Counted from the first letter of the stretch, positions 46,285 through 57,660 are shown. The stretch is DNA of 64,000 nucleotides from Diadema setosum (GCF_964275005.1 NC_092706.1:23830687-23894686), one strand, 5' to 3'. Translations and numbers: made by a program. The notes: generated by a model not told the origin, from the letters alone.

Positions 46285-46518
46285 GCCCGAATTCACCAAG
46301 GTGGTACAAATTTAAACCATGGTTTATGCAAATCTCTCCTGCGTAAATACGTACGATCGACTGATTGAGTACGCCAACAGACGTCCAGTAACAAACTCGC
46401 ATTGATACGCGCATGTCAAGGGTCCTCCTATTTCACGCTTATTTTATATCATGGTCTAAAAGTTGTACCATGGTCTAGGATTTAGCACCAAGTTTAAACC
46501 ACCTTCGTGAATTCGGGC
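46285..46518. mobile_element. MITE with GCCCGAATTCACCA ends
   Basis: The left end GCCCGAATTCACCAAGGTGG and right end CCACCTTCGTGAATTCGGGC are inverted, with inner AATTTAAACCATGG against CATGG...AGTTTAAACC. 234 bp, no coding capacity. Confidence 0.78.
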
Positions 46519-46724
46519 TTTAATGTTTATGCAACTATATGGACCTTCAGGTTGAGCTAGATCAAATGCTATTTCAATGCCGTGTGAAATGCGTTCGTAT
46601 GATATTCTTTATACTAATTATTTTTCATATTAAGATATTATAATACACAAAGCATATAACCGACCACACCGCGACGTACGTCTACAATCCTGTAGTTATA
46701 TTCGAATACGTCTAATATATATAT

Positions 46725-46967
46725 GAAGAGTTTGTTTGCAAAAACCGATAAGCCATATTTGCCAAATGGAGATATTTGCGATTAAAGGTCAAGAAAAATA
46801 AAGAGAATAATAAGAAAATGTTTGCTTCTTTTGACCATTACTTCAAAAATATACCTTTATATGTAGTGACCAATATATCATTTAAAAGGTATTATTTTGT
46901 ACTTTATGACAGAGACCGTACTTCAAAATCCTCAAAAATGGACTTATCGGTTTTTGCAAACAAACCC

Positions 46968-46970
<3 letters not shown>
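46725..46970. mobile_element. MITE inserted in a TA microsatellite
   Basis: The ends GAAGAGTTTGTTTGCAAAAA and TTTTTGCAAACAAACCCTTC are nearly perfect inverted repeats, continuing with CCGATAAG / CTTATCGG. TATATATA sequence flanks both sides, with the long (AT)n at 46971-47007 on the right. Confidence 0.82.

Positions 46971-47007
<37 letters not shown>
46971..47007. repeat. (AT)n microsatellite
   Basis: About 18 AT units directly abutting the MITE end. Confidence 0.95.
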
Positions 47008-47009
<2 letters not shown>

Positions 47010-47139
47010 GTTATAATTAGCCAAATGTACTTAGAGAGAACCCAAACCCAGAGAGCAATGTGGATTGCCGGAGTCAGAGTAGCAGCATTAGTAGAACACA
47101 TCAGTGAAAGTTTGGGGAAAATGGGACAATCGATGCAAA

Positions 47140-47375
47140 CGTTATGAATTTTTACGGTTTTGGTGTTGTAATGACTGGATGAGGAGACTACTCCAGTTTA
47201 TGACATCATGCGTGGACAACAATATGAAGAATAAATATAAAGAAAATTCAACATGCTTTCGCTTTTCTACATTAATGAAAGAGCATTTGACTTACGTCTT
47301 TCAGAAAGCAGGGGAATTATATTACCCTTAAAATAATTATGTCAGTAACAAGTTGATGGAATGTGTGATTCTGCT
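47140..47375 (+). mobile_element. Partial copy of TTAA MITE family B
   Basis: It matches the left half of 40953-41436: TTTGGTGTTGTAATGACTGG, ATGAGGAGACTACT, AAGAAAATTCAACATG, GAGCATTTGACTT, GCAGGGGAATTATATTACCC. Neither terminus is intact. Confidence 0.7.
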
Positions 47376-48099
47376 TTTAATAATGTCGCGAGGACCTTCT
47401 TAAGTACATTTCTGTGCTTATTCAATATTGAGGAAAGTAGGCCTACATGCATTTTGAGATTGAGCAGAAACAATGACTTCCAATTTGACTTTCGAAAAAT
47501 AAAAGCTCCCTATATGGTTTATACAATCGAAAATTAGCGCCCCTTTAATCATATTTCTTTTATTTTAAGAAAAGTTAAAGAGGTGTGCCCGCCGGTGGAC
47601 CCCCCCCCCCCCCCTCCGATCTCCGGACGGAATCCGTGGACAGCATGTGGTTTTCTTTTGTTTGTTTGTTCGTTTTGTTCCCTTGCTTTTTGTTATCTTG
47701 TTTTTAATCCAAAGTGCGCGTTTGTGTGTTTGTGTGTGTGTGTGTAAGGGGGGGGGGGGTGTAGGTGGTTGCAAACTTATAGCCTAGCCTAGCCTAAAAC
47801 TGTTGTGACAGTGTCGTTGAACATCGATATTTCGACTCCGCCCTCCCCCTTTTGCACCCTTGTTGATTTTCGAATCTTTGCATTCATTCACTTTTCTGCT
47901 TTCTTCTTCTCCGTCAAGGTATACTATTTCAAAAATAGTTAAAAAAATATGTTAAAAATAGTGAGCATTTTATTATTTTGGATCAAACATTCATCCTCTT
48001 ATCAGTGATTGGTTGAAAGAACTTCACGCGATTATATCATTCTAGGTATTTTCAGCTCATGTTTTCATGTTCGACACTCTATGGAGCACTATTTGCAAA
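47376..48099. other. Intergenic stretch, no exon recognised
   Basis: It contains a C14 run near 47600 and (GT)n followed by G13 near 47735-47758. No gene signal was seen. Confidence 0.5.
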
Positions 48100-48730
48100 A
48101 TGACGTCACTTTTATGACTACATTTTGCAAATAAGGTCTAGCATGCTATATGCAAAATGATGTCACTAAAGCAAATTTGAAAATGCGCGCAGCTTTGTCC
48201 CCTCACGCTGTGAAATGTAAGAATAAATAACAAAAATATCGCGACATCACAAAACATTTTTGGCATTGCGCGCTACTTCGTACCCTCACTCTGTGAAATG
48301 TAACAATAATATTCTAACATAACAATTGTGACGTCACAATTGTAGTTCTGACATTGCGCACTGCTTTGTACCGTCACTAGTGCCTCTGTGCAATGTAACA
48401 TTAATTTCTGACATAACAATTGTGACGTCACAAAGTAATTCTATCAGTGCGTACCCTCACTCAGGATCTGTTATAACTCGTAATGTAGCAATAACACAAC
48501 TGTGACGTCACAAAGCAATTTTGACATTGCGCACGGCGCACTCTGTGAAATGTAACAATTTTGACATTGCGCACGGCGCACTGTGTTAATGTAACAATAA
48601 TTTGTAACATAACAATTGTGACGTCACAAAGTAATTCTTACAATGCGCACTGCTTTGTACCGTCACTCTGTGAGATGTTACTAGTACATTATTTTCGAAC
48701 AAAACGAACGTCACAAAGCGGTTCTGACAT
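48100..48730. repeat. Degenerate tandem array with TGACGTCA (CRE-like) motifs
   Basis: Units of roughly 80-110 bases repeat across this stretch, built around the phrases AACAATTGTGACGTCACAA, ACATTGCGCACTGC and CTGTGAAATGTAACAATAA. Intact TGACGTCA occurs near 48104, 48331, 48423, 48503 and 48619, with one-base variants near 48160, 48242 and 48710. TGACGTCA is the palindromic CREB/ATF site. The array ends about 1.2 kb upstream of the receptor start codon. It may be a minisatellite or decayed repeats of a mobile element, and function is not shown. Confidence 0.75.
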
Positions 48731-49799
48731 CGTGCGCTGCTTCTTGGGGTCAGCGTAGGGTCCCTTCACCACCACACGACTTCTCTGCTCGCATTTTCTC
48801 AAATTCCCCCCCCTTTTTTTTTTTAATTTTGAGCCAAAATATAAAACAAAGAATATATACTTTGCCTAATTTCGAGTTTCCAAAAGAACCATCCACGGTT
48901 CACTTCGGGGCTGCGCCCTGTCGGCGAATAGTTCTTTTTGAGTCATGGTTCAGCCCATATGTGTAGTTTTAATCAGGAACTCTCACTTAAGGCAAATATT
49001 TAAAATGTGAAACGCGGTTCTAAGGCAATTAATTACCCCCTGGAATTACCCCCAAGTTCCCCTAACTCCAAACCAGTTACATTATCACTAACCAGTATTT
49101 AACCGGGGGTAATTGTCCTCAAGTGGGGATAATTGATCTGATACGGTGAAAAGCAAGTGTTACATCATAAAAAAAAAACAACAACAACAACACACAATTG
49201 TGACATCTCACTAACTGCGCAGTGCTTCGTATGGATGCAAGATCCCCCATCACACGATCATCGCCTCATATTCTACCCTTCAAAGTGTTATAATAAATCA
49301 AATTTTAACCACAAATAAAAAATAAATATAGGGGTCGGCATTTATTTTCTGCCTAAATTCGAATTTGTAAAACTTTTGGCCAATCCAGTTTTTCCATCAA
49401 TAGGACGTTACTTCAGGGTAGCGCCCCTCAGTGAGTATACTCTCTAAATTCCTTAGATTGGATATCAATCTACAGACTACAGAGTATAAGATTGTGGTGA
49501 GGGACAAATCTAAATTAGACTGAGAAAAAAAAAAGACTTCTAAATGTATTAGTTTCAGATTTTCAATCTAAGTAATTTGGGCTTTGTCCCATCTCAATCG
49601 AAATACTAGTAATTTAGAGAGACAGAGTAGGGCATACTAGTTTGGTAAAACACAACTCTCAAGGCAAATTGTATTAGTTTTGCATAATGTATATATTTAA
49701 AAAAAAAACAAACAAACAAACTTGGGAGGGACGGAGATTTTGTTATTTCTTAATAATTTTAGTAGAAGGAACGACCTGTTTTGGCCGTGGGCCAGAATG
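48731..49799. other. Intergenic stretch upstream of the receptor promoter
   Basis: It contains imperfect inverted repeats at about 49022-49137 (AATTACCCCC words against GGGGGTAATT) and about 49440-49623 (CTCTCTAAATT...AATTTAGAGAG), which look like short decayed MITEs. There is no coding signal. Confidence 0.45.
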
Positions 49800-49954
49800 T
49801 AGTATTCGCGCAGGCCTCCGAATCGCGTGCGCACCAATCTATTACATTTACTTCCGGGGCCGGGGACATTCAAAGTAGGCCAAAGTTCACAGACCGATAA
49901 TAAATGGAGAGACCGTGAATACAGCGTGCGAGAACTCATGAAGAATTCGTGAAA
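49800..49954 (+). promoter_or_regulatory. Putative receptor promoter and 5'UTR
   Basis: A CpG-rich, TATA-less stretch directly upstream of the receptor ATG. It has a CCAAT box at 49834-49838 and an ETS-type ACTTCCGG at 49850-49857, with repeated CGCG nearby. These are typical of broad CpG promoters, so transcription may start at about 49870-49930. A short upstream ATG (49938) followed by a stop four codons later lies in the likely leader. The start site itself cannot be read from sequence. Confidence 0.45.
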
Positions 49955-50015
49955 ATGGCGTTTAGATGTGTATTATTAGTATTCGTTACTTTATTAACAA
50001 TACACAGTGTATCTG
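49955..50015 (+). CDS. TGF-beta-superfamily receptor exon 1 (signal peptide)
   Basis: An ATG in good context (GAAAATGGCG) opens a 20-codon frame, MAFRCVLLVFVTLLTIHSVS, then a phase-1 donor G|GTGAGT with GT at 50016-50017. The peptide is a textbook signal sequence: a short basic start, a hydrophobic core VLLVFVTLL and small residues before cleavage. The link to exon 2, 10.8 kb downstream, is inferred from matching phase (1/1), from the receptor domain there lacking its own signal peptide, and from the common layout of type I receptor genes, where a short exon 1 encodes the signal peptide and exon 2 the ligand-binding domain. An upstream ATG at 49938 makes only a 4-codon frame. No competing gene lies between the two exons. 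Confidence 0.78.
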
Positions 50016-51520
50016 GTGAGTATGACCAAGCTGAATTTTGTCTCGCTGTTGCTCTTTGAAGTGAATTAGAATGTGATAGGGGCTCGTAGTTACGAATACA
50101 AGTATGGCTGTGTGTACTGAGATGCAAAATGGCGTCTTGTTTTGGGTTTCGACGCGAGCTCCGCGCCACGCACTGTCTCTGCAGGTTCTCTCGCAGGGCA
50201 GCCGCGCGAAGCTGGGGAGAGCACACCCTTCGCTGTAGCGTCATGTGTATCCAAGACCTGCTGCTCGCTTTGCGACATTCTCATCCATTTCATAATGACA
50301 TTTTGGGGTATTATCATGTGTTGAAAACTATTACAGTTATCCTTTAACGTTAGTGGCAGCAGAATCTTATATTGTGTAGAACTGAATGAAAATGTGGTGA
50401 AGCTTAGCTTAGAGGGACCCAGTCGATTTTTGTCTTGAAAGAAATTCTCGTGCCACATGTCCCATGCCCATCTAACATTACAAACCAGTCACCACTGTGT
50501 CTGTGAGTGTGATTGTGACCGAGTTGCCACATGTGCTGCTATTTACCGTGTAAATTTACAACCGTGTGTGGGAATGGAATGGTAATCATTGTTACTGTAC
50601 TGGGTGCAGTACCCATGTCCAGGCAAAAAAAAAAAAAAAAGAAAAAAGAAAAGAAAAAGTATTTAGACTAGTCTAGAAAAACTCTAGATCTAAATTTTAG
50701 TGTTAATTTTAGAAACCACATTATCGCTAAAGCAAGTTGCCCATTTTTCGACTGCCTAATTTGGCGAGCATAATTCTAACGCCTGCGTTGTGCCCATCGT
50801 TTGAACACCTGTGCCCATCGTTCGACCCCATATGCCCATGCTTCGAATTTGCGACGTACATGTACTGTCATGCCGCTGCCTATGAATGGGGAATGAACAA
50901 CCTCGCGAAATATTCGGTGTAGGAACCTGTACAGTATGTGGTGCTAATGTACTTGCGTATCTTGAATTTCAGAAACCCAAATTGCACCAAAATCACAGGA
51001 TATATAGTTGGACCTACCACACTTATTGTCCACTTTTTGAATGAATACCTTGTATCTAAGAAAATGTCCCTCATGTTCACCCTAATTTCATTCCACTCAA
51101 GGCAGAAAATACCGCAGATTCATATCCCGGCTCAGATTGTTGACTCGTACCGTACGCGCGGAATTTTCAGCGACAAACACAAGTGACATTTTTCACTGTA
51201 CGCCAGCGCAAGCTCGAGCTCATCATTATTAATCGACCGCCCGTCTTCCCATTGAAAAGCACGTAAATCCAGTGAATGGGCAAATATGTGTTAACAATAA
51301 TTACGTGTATTTTACTAATGAGGATTTTCTTCAATTCTTTTTCCTCCTTTTTCCTCAGGTTATTTACCTGCATCCCCCTAATTTTCTTGATTTGTATTCA
51401 TGTTAGAATGTTCCAGCGTATTGCGCCCCGTCCATACGTGTTTTTTACTTTATACGCGAGAAAGCCACTGCGCGAGGGTGGTCGATCTAAAAATAGGTGG
51501 TTGATGAGTAGTGGACTTAC

Positions 51521-51853
51521 TATTGACCGATTCTGTGACGCGCTATGTGTATTTTTGGCATGGGCAGCGCCATTACGCGGTGTCTCAGCCGACCCCCCCC
51601 CCCCCTTCCCACTCCCCACCCCTCTCCCTACATTAGCACGCGAGCAGGATGAAAAACTGATTCATGGTTGCTTTAGCCAATGGGGGTCTCGTACTTAGTG
51701 CGCGAACGTTTGTTACAAGTGCGCGATAAATATGTTGCCCGGGGGGTGGGGGAGAGCAGGGGGGGTCGGCTGAGACACCGCAATTTGAGCTCATGGCTGC
51801 GCCCAGTGCCATAAAATGTCTGCTGCCCTCAACGAACCCGAATCGGTCAATAC
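51521..51853. mobile_element. Long foldback element in receptor intron 1
   Basis: The outer arms TATTGACCGATTC and GAATCGGTCAATA are inverted. The inner arms GCGGTGTCTCAGCCGACCCC and GGGGTCGGCTGAGACACCGC are perfect over at least 20 bp. GGCATGGGCAGCGCC and GGCTGCGCCCAGTGCC also mirror each other. The loop carries CGCG-rich words. No coding capacity. Confidence 0.8.
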
Positions 51854-53372
51854 CTGACCCTCTGCATTGCACGGTAATTTTGTGTGTATCGGTATGGTCC
51901 TTTGTATGTGAAATTTGCACACATTTGACTCTTTGGCACAGAAAAGGTTGGAAACTTACTTCCAATTTCTCCTGAAAATCTGAACCAAACTGGTCATCGG
52001 GAAGTGTCGATATCGATGTCGACTTTGCGTCGTCGCTCAAAACAACTCGTTCTTTGCAGTCCATCGTGGTATGCACTGCCTGCACAATCAGAAACTGAAG
52101 TCAGCAGTTCAATTTTATGCAACGAATCTAAGATAGTAACCTGGGCCATGTTTCGTAAAGCCTCTTATCAAAAGCAAGTTATTAAAGATAGTTGTTATAA
52201 GCTATTGAAATCTTTGCATCTGATTGGCTGAGAGCAAATTTTTCACAGATACGGGACCTGAGAGCAACAAATCAGTGGTTTTACATCTGATCTGGTTCAA
52301 ATTCATGTGAATAATTGGAAATAAGCTGTCAAGTACAGTACACAGGTGTATATCCTGTGACTTTGATAGACTTTGAGATCTCTACATGGATACAGAAGCA
52401 CATGTAGAGCTCAAATATATGATAAATGTAAAGAGGAATACATTGTATGATCAAAATTATTTTATACTTTTGATGTCGAAATACTCGAAAGTAACTTGTT
52501 ATCGTTGCAGCCATTTTTTTTTCCCCCCCGTAGAGCCCTGCAATATATTGCAAGAAGATTAAGTTTGAGCCCTTCCGGGGAGTATGTTTTGGCTTTTAAG
52601 TTACAGTCAAGGTTGGATTAAAGTCAGAATTAAGGTTGAGGGAAAACTCACATCTGATTGTCCCAATCCCATTCAGTATTTGTGAATTTTTATGTGGGAG
52701 ACCACAAAATGGTTTTCTTGAATTATGAGGAACTAATTTCTTCTTTGTTGTTTGAAACGCATAGGAAGAAACGTGTGGTAAAAATCTTAGAACTACGTAC
52801 AAGGGTACAGTAAAAGTAAAGATGAATATTCTGTACAATTACAATGTAGTGTGTTCATTGTATTAAATTACATGTCTCTCTGACAAATAATCCCCATGAG
52901 CTGTGGCAAAATGCAATATTGTACAAGGTAATTTTCAACACTTTTGAAGGGGATTTCCCATCTCGTACATTAGAGATTAAAGAAATTCCTGCAATATAGA
53001 AATAAACTTGGCTTGAAGTATAAGTAGTGCATTCTTATCCATAGTACATCCTTCTCTTTCCAAATTGTTATGTGTGGGACTAATGAAGCACTAAATTAAC
53101 AGATTGATTGCATAATGCCAAGGCAGCATACAAGCAATATCCTACTTTAGAGATTGCTGGGCAGTTTTTGAAATGGGAAGTTTTTTTTTTTTTTTTTTTT
53201 TTATGTGGGTGTTGTTACTTTAATACCAACATGTGGTGTAGACTAGTAGAAACCACTCAAATACATGAGTATGTAAGAAGCAATTTAAAAACCTGAAAGT
53301 GTGGGGAGGGGGTGGTGATTGAATTTATCTTCATTTGCGGAGCTGTAAATCCCGAATGTGACTTAATTAATA

Positions 53373-53582
53373 CTGTACGAGCTGAAATTTTCGCGGTGGT
53401 TTTATTTTCGCAAATTTCGCGAATTGGCTTTGAACCGCGAAAATAACAACACACGAAAATAACAACGCGCAAATAGTTACTTTCAGTAAGACTGTCGCAA
53501 CCGCGAAATTAACAACACGCGCATTGTCCTCCAAGTAGCAATTCGCGAAAATATCTGTACGCGAAAATTTCAGCTCATACAG
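53373..53582. mobile_element. MITE with CTGTACGAGCTGAAATTTTC ends
   Basis: The left end CTGTACGAGCTGAAATTTTC mirrors the right end GAAAATTTCAGCTCATACAG. The inside is rich in TTCGCGG / CCGCGAA words. TA precedes the left end. It is related to 57822-58257. Confidence 0.82.
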
Positions 53583-53730
53583 GATCTAAATGCGTGCCAT
53601 GTATTTTATGATAATGCTTCTGTTATTTTTTTTTTCCAGATGACCCTAATCGCCCCCAAAAATGAAGAAAAAACAACAACAAACAAACAAACAAAAAAAA
53701 TTTGCAAACCAAGATTCTGCCTTTGATGTC

Positions 53731-53942
53731 ATCTGTCAATCATTGCTAAAGTACTGCGGTAATTAACAAAAGACACAGGAATGCACCTTACACTGGGTTG
53801 AGCATAATTTGCATGTTTCTGTGTTACTATTATGATTAACAAAAGACATTTTTCAGGGAAACATGCAAGTTACAGCTGTATGCATGGTGCATAGTGGGAA
53901 GGTGCATTCCAATGTCTTTATTTTAGCAATGATTGACAGATG
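53731..53942. mobile_element. MITE with ATCTGTCAATCATTGCTAAA ends
   Basis: A 212-bp palindromic element. The left ATCTGTCAATCATTGCTAAA mirrors the right TTTAGCAATGATTGACAGAT perfectly. The inner AGGAATGCACCTTACAC mirrors GGGAAGGTGCATTCC, and TAACAAAAGACA occurs twice. Confidence 0.83.
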
Positions 53943-53980
53943 ATATCTCTGGCAAAATCCTGGTTGTAAAGGTTGTTTTT

Positions 53981-55306
53981 TATGCCTCCGCCACGAAGTG
54001 GTGCCGGAGGCATTATGTTTTCGGGTTGTCCGTCCGTCCGTCCGTCCGTCCGTCCTTCCGTCCGTCCGTCCGTCCTTCCGTCCGTCCGTCCGTCCTTCCG
54101 TCCTTCCGTCCGTCCGTAATGAATTTTGTGGACAAGGTAACTATCGAAACCTGTTGAGGTATCCTCATGAAACTTGGCATGTATGTGTATTAGGGGGTGA
54201 AGTTGTGCCTATCAACTTTTGGGTGCACATGCTCAAGGTCAGAGGTCAAAAGGTCAAGGTCAAATACATAAAATTTCACTATTTCCACCATATCTATTGA
54301 ATGCCTAAAGATATTTTCTTGAAACTTAGTGTATACATGTATTACCCAATTAAGATTCTCTGGTGAAAGTTTGGGTCATGAGGTCAAAGGTCAAAGGTCA
54401 AAAGGTCAGGGTCAAATACATAAAATTTCACTATTTCCACCATATCTATTGAATGCCTGAAGATATTTTCTTGAAACTTAGTGTATACATGTATTACCCA
54501 ATTAAGATTCTCTGGTGAAAGTTTGGGTCATGAGGTCAAAGGTCAAAAGGTCAAGTAAAAATATTAAAACTTCTTTTTTTTCTCCGTACCTTGGAAAATT
54601 GTTCAAGGTATCTTCATGGAACATAGTATATACATGTACTGACTGGAAGTGATTATCTAGAGAATGTAGGGTTCATGGGGTCAAAGGTCAAGTGCAAGAC
54701 TTCAAAATTTTACTATTACCCTCATATTCATGCAATGCCAGCAGGGTTATTTTTTACACTTGGTGTATGCGTGTGTAACCTAATAGAAATTCTCTGGAAA
54801 GTTTTTTTTTTCTCTTTTTGCCTCAAAGGTCAAAAGGTCAAAGATCAAGTGAAAGTGCTGAACTAACTTTTTCCTCCATATCTCGGAAGTGGCTCAAGTT
54901 ACCTTGAAACTTAGTACATTATGCATGTTCTACCTGAAAGTAATTATCTTATGAATTTTAGGGTCAAGGGCCAGATGAAAATGGTAACAATTTACTATTC
55001 AATTCAGAAATTGCACTTTTTCTCCACACCTGTACCTTGAAAATTACTCAATGCCTAAATGTATGAATGGGTCAAAGTCAAGTTAAAGTCCTTAAATCCC
55101 TAGATACATACTCTCTTATTCATCCAATTAAACCTACGTCAAGGAAGGTGAACATTCAACACATTTGTGACAAACTTGTCATTCCAATATTTTGCCAATT
55201 TTGTGAAAAATGTAATCACACAGTGTCCACATGTACTATCTAGACCTATTGGGAAAATCATGCATTATGGCGGAGGCATACCAGTCGCCAAAGCGACATT
55301 TCTAGT
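53981..55306 (+). mobile_element. 1.3-kb repeat with GTCC(G/T) run and AGGTCA array
   Basis: It starts TATGCCTCCGCCACGAAGTG and ends ATGGCGGAGGCATACCAGTC, CAAAGCGACATTTCTAG, so short ends are inverted (GCCTCCGCC / GGCGGAGGC). Near the start is a CCGT microsatellite (about 54029-54117). Then come repeated blocks of TTGAAACTTAGTGTATACAT with AGGTCAAAGGTCA-type strings. A tandem duplication of period 152 covers about 54271-54555. No reverse transcriptase or transposase was recognised. Confidence 0.78.
54029..54117 (+). repeat. (CCGT)n/(CCTT) microsatellite
   Basis: Roughly 20 tetranucleotide units, mostly CCGT with CCTT interruptions, inside the larger repeat. Confidence 0.95.
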
Positions 55307-55395
55307 TTTTTTTTGTTTTGTTTGTGTGTGTGTGGGTGTATCCAAGTAATCTGAGGAATGAGACAGATATGAAATCCATGACTTCATTAATATTT

Positions 55396-55671
55396 AAGGC
55401 GCGGTCAGACTGGCAAAAGATCGAGAAGTTAAAGGTCGCAAAGTTTTGGCCATTGGTATGCCCGCAAGCAAGAGTGCGCCGTCCGATGGCTAGTGATTGT
55501 GACGTAACAATGCACATCTGTACATGACAATGGCCTCGCGCTTCGGAGGCACCGCCCGCAAACAGATCGAGGAGTTTTGCGGGAAGTTTGCGTTCACACT
55601 GGCAAAACTTCGAGATCTTAAAGACCGCGATCTTAAACTTCACGATCTTTTGCCAGTCTGACCGCGCCTTT
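55396..55671. mobile_element. MITE with AAGGCGCGGTCAGACTGGC ends
   Basis: The left AAGGCGCGGTCAGACTGGCA and right TGCCAGTCTGACCGCGCCTT are perfect inverted repeats of 20 bp, continuing AAAGATCG / CGATCTTT. It is flanked by TTA-like bases that may be a 3-bp duplication (Harbinger style). 276 bp. Confidence 0.87.
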
Positions 55672-56827
55672 AGATACTTTTTTGTCAACATCAGTGATGA
55701 CCAGGGTAAACTAAGAATCGATACAAGTCAACTTATGCTTGAACGGCATAGTCCCTCTAAATCTACGATGTACTTTATTTTGTAGAAGCACAATGGTAGC
55801 CTCATACACATAGTGACTTTGTCAAGGTGCTGTTACCATACCCCAATGCTTCAATTTCAATTTTCGTAACTTTATTCTTGTTTGTCTAATATTCTTATTA
55901 AAGCAGTTGTCATGTTTTAAATCGTACAGGATATACATGGTATGCAGAAACTTATTCCTGCATTAACAATTTCCCTTCTTAATTCCAATCTCAGAGAGAA
56001 ATTGCTGCAAGCATGCCTGTGTGATACCTTTGTTTTCATTTGAAAACTTCAAGATGAAGATAAATATAAAATAATGAATGTTTTCTGTATATATGCTGTA
56101 AATACAATGTGAGCAATTGCATAATTATTGCCACAATATTGTCTTATAAACAGTGAATAAATAACAGATTTCTTAGTCTTCACTTAAAATTTGTGCGGTA
56201 ATATGCTTTGATGCACATATTTGCCCATTGGTAATGCTATTCCAGCAGGTATGTGCTTGCCATGTTTGTTTGTTTGTTTGTTTGTTTTTTTATGTACCGT
56301 AGTGGGCAGCAATTGAACACCAATTGAAAGAAAAAAGAAGAAGGAAAAAAAGAAATTCCACAGTATCTGTCAATTGTTTTTTCTTTAGCATTCGAAGGAA
56401 TGTGCAATGAAATGACAAGAAACAAATATTTACAAATGGTATACGTTTGTACCGTGATATTCCCCATTACCACGTAATCCAAATGATACATTGTATCGTG
56501 CCCTTTCTATTCATATATTATTCATAATATATCAGAGGAGATATATCTGTGTGATTACTTTAGTGTTTGCACTGCTGGCTATGTAGAAATGAATGGAAAA
56601 CAATGTGAGTATTATATTGGATCATACAAACATGCAGTCTACTTCTTATTTGCACTTGTGATTGTAAATATACTGTGTCGGCTAGAAAGAATAAGTTCCT
56701 AGAATAACTTACATGTATGTCCCAAGTATAAATATTGTAGCCAAATCTGAAACAGGATAGGAGATTTAACAGTTCATGCTATACTGTTTTGTCCTTTTGG
56801 TTTACCTCCCACTCCCCCCCCCCCCCT

Positions 56828-56872
56828 CAACACACACACATACACACAGACACACACACACACACACACACA
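56828..56872 (+). repeat. (AC)n microsatellite
   Basis: An interrupted ACAC run after a C-rich run. Confidence 0.93.
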
Positions 56873-57607
56873 TAAAAACCTGTAAGAGGATGAGGAAAAA
56901 AAGGAGATTGCTGTACATCACAAAAGTTTCCGAACAAAAATCCAAATGTGCGTTAAAGTGTAGTTGAAAATATTCTACATTTATGCTCTGTGTAGGAATG
57001 AGTCTAGTTGAACTATTAAATGTCTGTCAAAACAAAGCTTTCTACAGATGGGTATCGTCTGACATATAGAGCCCTTGCATTTTATGAATATTTGATGCTT
57101 TCAGGTACATTGTGTAGTTTGTTGTACAACAAGTACAAAAACAACAACTCAACTAAGCTCAAAAGTGTTGCTGTAATGTAGTCAATAGACCAGGTATTTT
57201 ATTTTTTTTATTTGTTTATTTATTTTCATCCTTTTTTTTTTTTTTTTTTTTTTTTTTGGGGGGGGGGGACTTAATGGGAAATATCACTTTGTATACTGGT
57301 ATACATTTTTGTTATGCATGATTTCATTCTATCTTCTTCCCCCCCCCCCCCCCATTTTGATAGAAAATTCTGCATTAAATTCAGTTGGAAAATGTACACG
57401 TCTTGCTCTTTTTTTTTTCTTTTTTTTCTTTTTTTTTTTTGGGGGGGGGGTAATTTCACAGGCTACTTGGTTGTGACTTTCCTTATGCAAATTCTGCCAA
57501 ACAAACTTTTTCTGATGATTGTCCTGCAATTTGTGTGTTGTCTCCCTTGGATTTCCCTTGGATATAGGGGGTTGTGGCCTGTTAGTGTATGAGCCCTTTT
57601 TAACCCC

Positions 57608-57660
57608 TTTCCCCCTGCCCCTCCCCCTCCCTTGCCCCTGCCCCTGCCCCTTCCCCTCCC
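57608..57660 (-). repeat. C-rich tract, G-quadruplex potential on minus strand
   Basis: The plus strand has nine CCC/CCCC runs separated by one or two bases, so the minus strand has GGGG runs with short loops (GGGGCAGGGGCAGGGG), well above the four needed for a quadruplex. Confidence 0.7.

Noticed and set aside
48100..48730. CRISPR-like repeat array
   Set aside because: Units are degenerate, spacers are not distinct, there are no cas genes, and the context is a eukaryotic nuclear genome.
50129..50347. Open frames in the CpG-rich start of receptor intron 1
   Set aside because: No domain, and frames on both strands are comparable. CpG-island composition explains the lack of stops.
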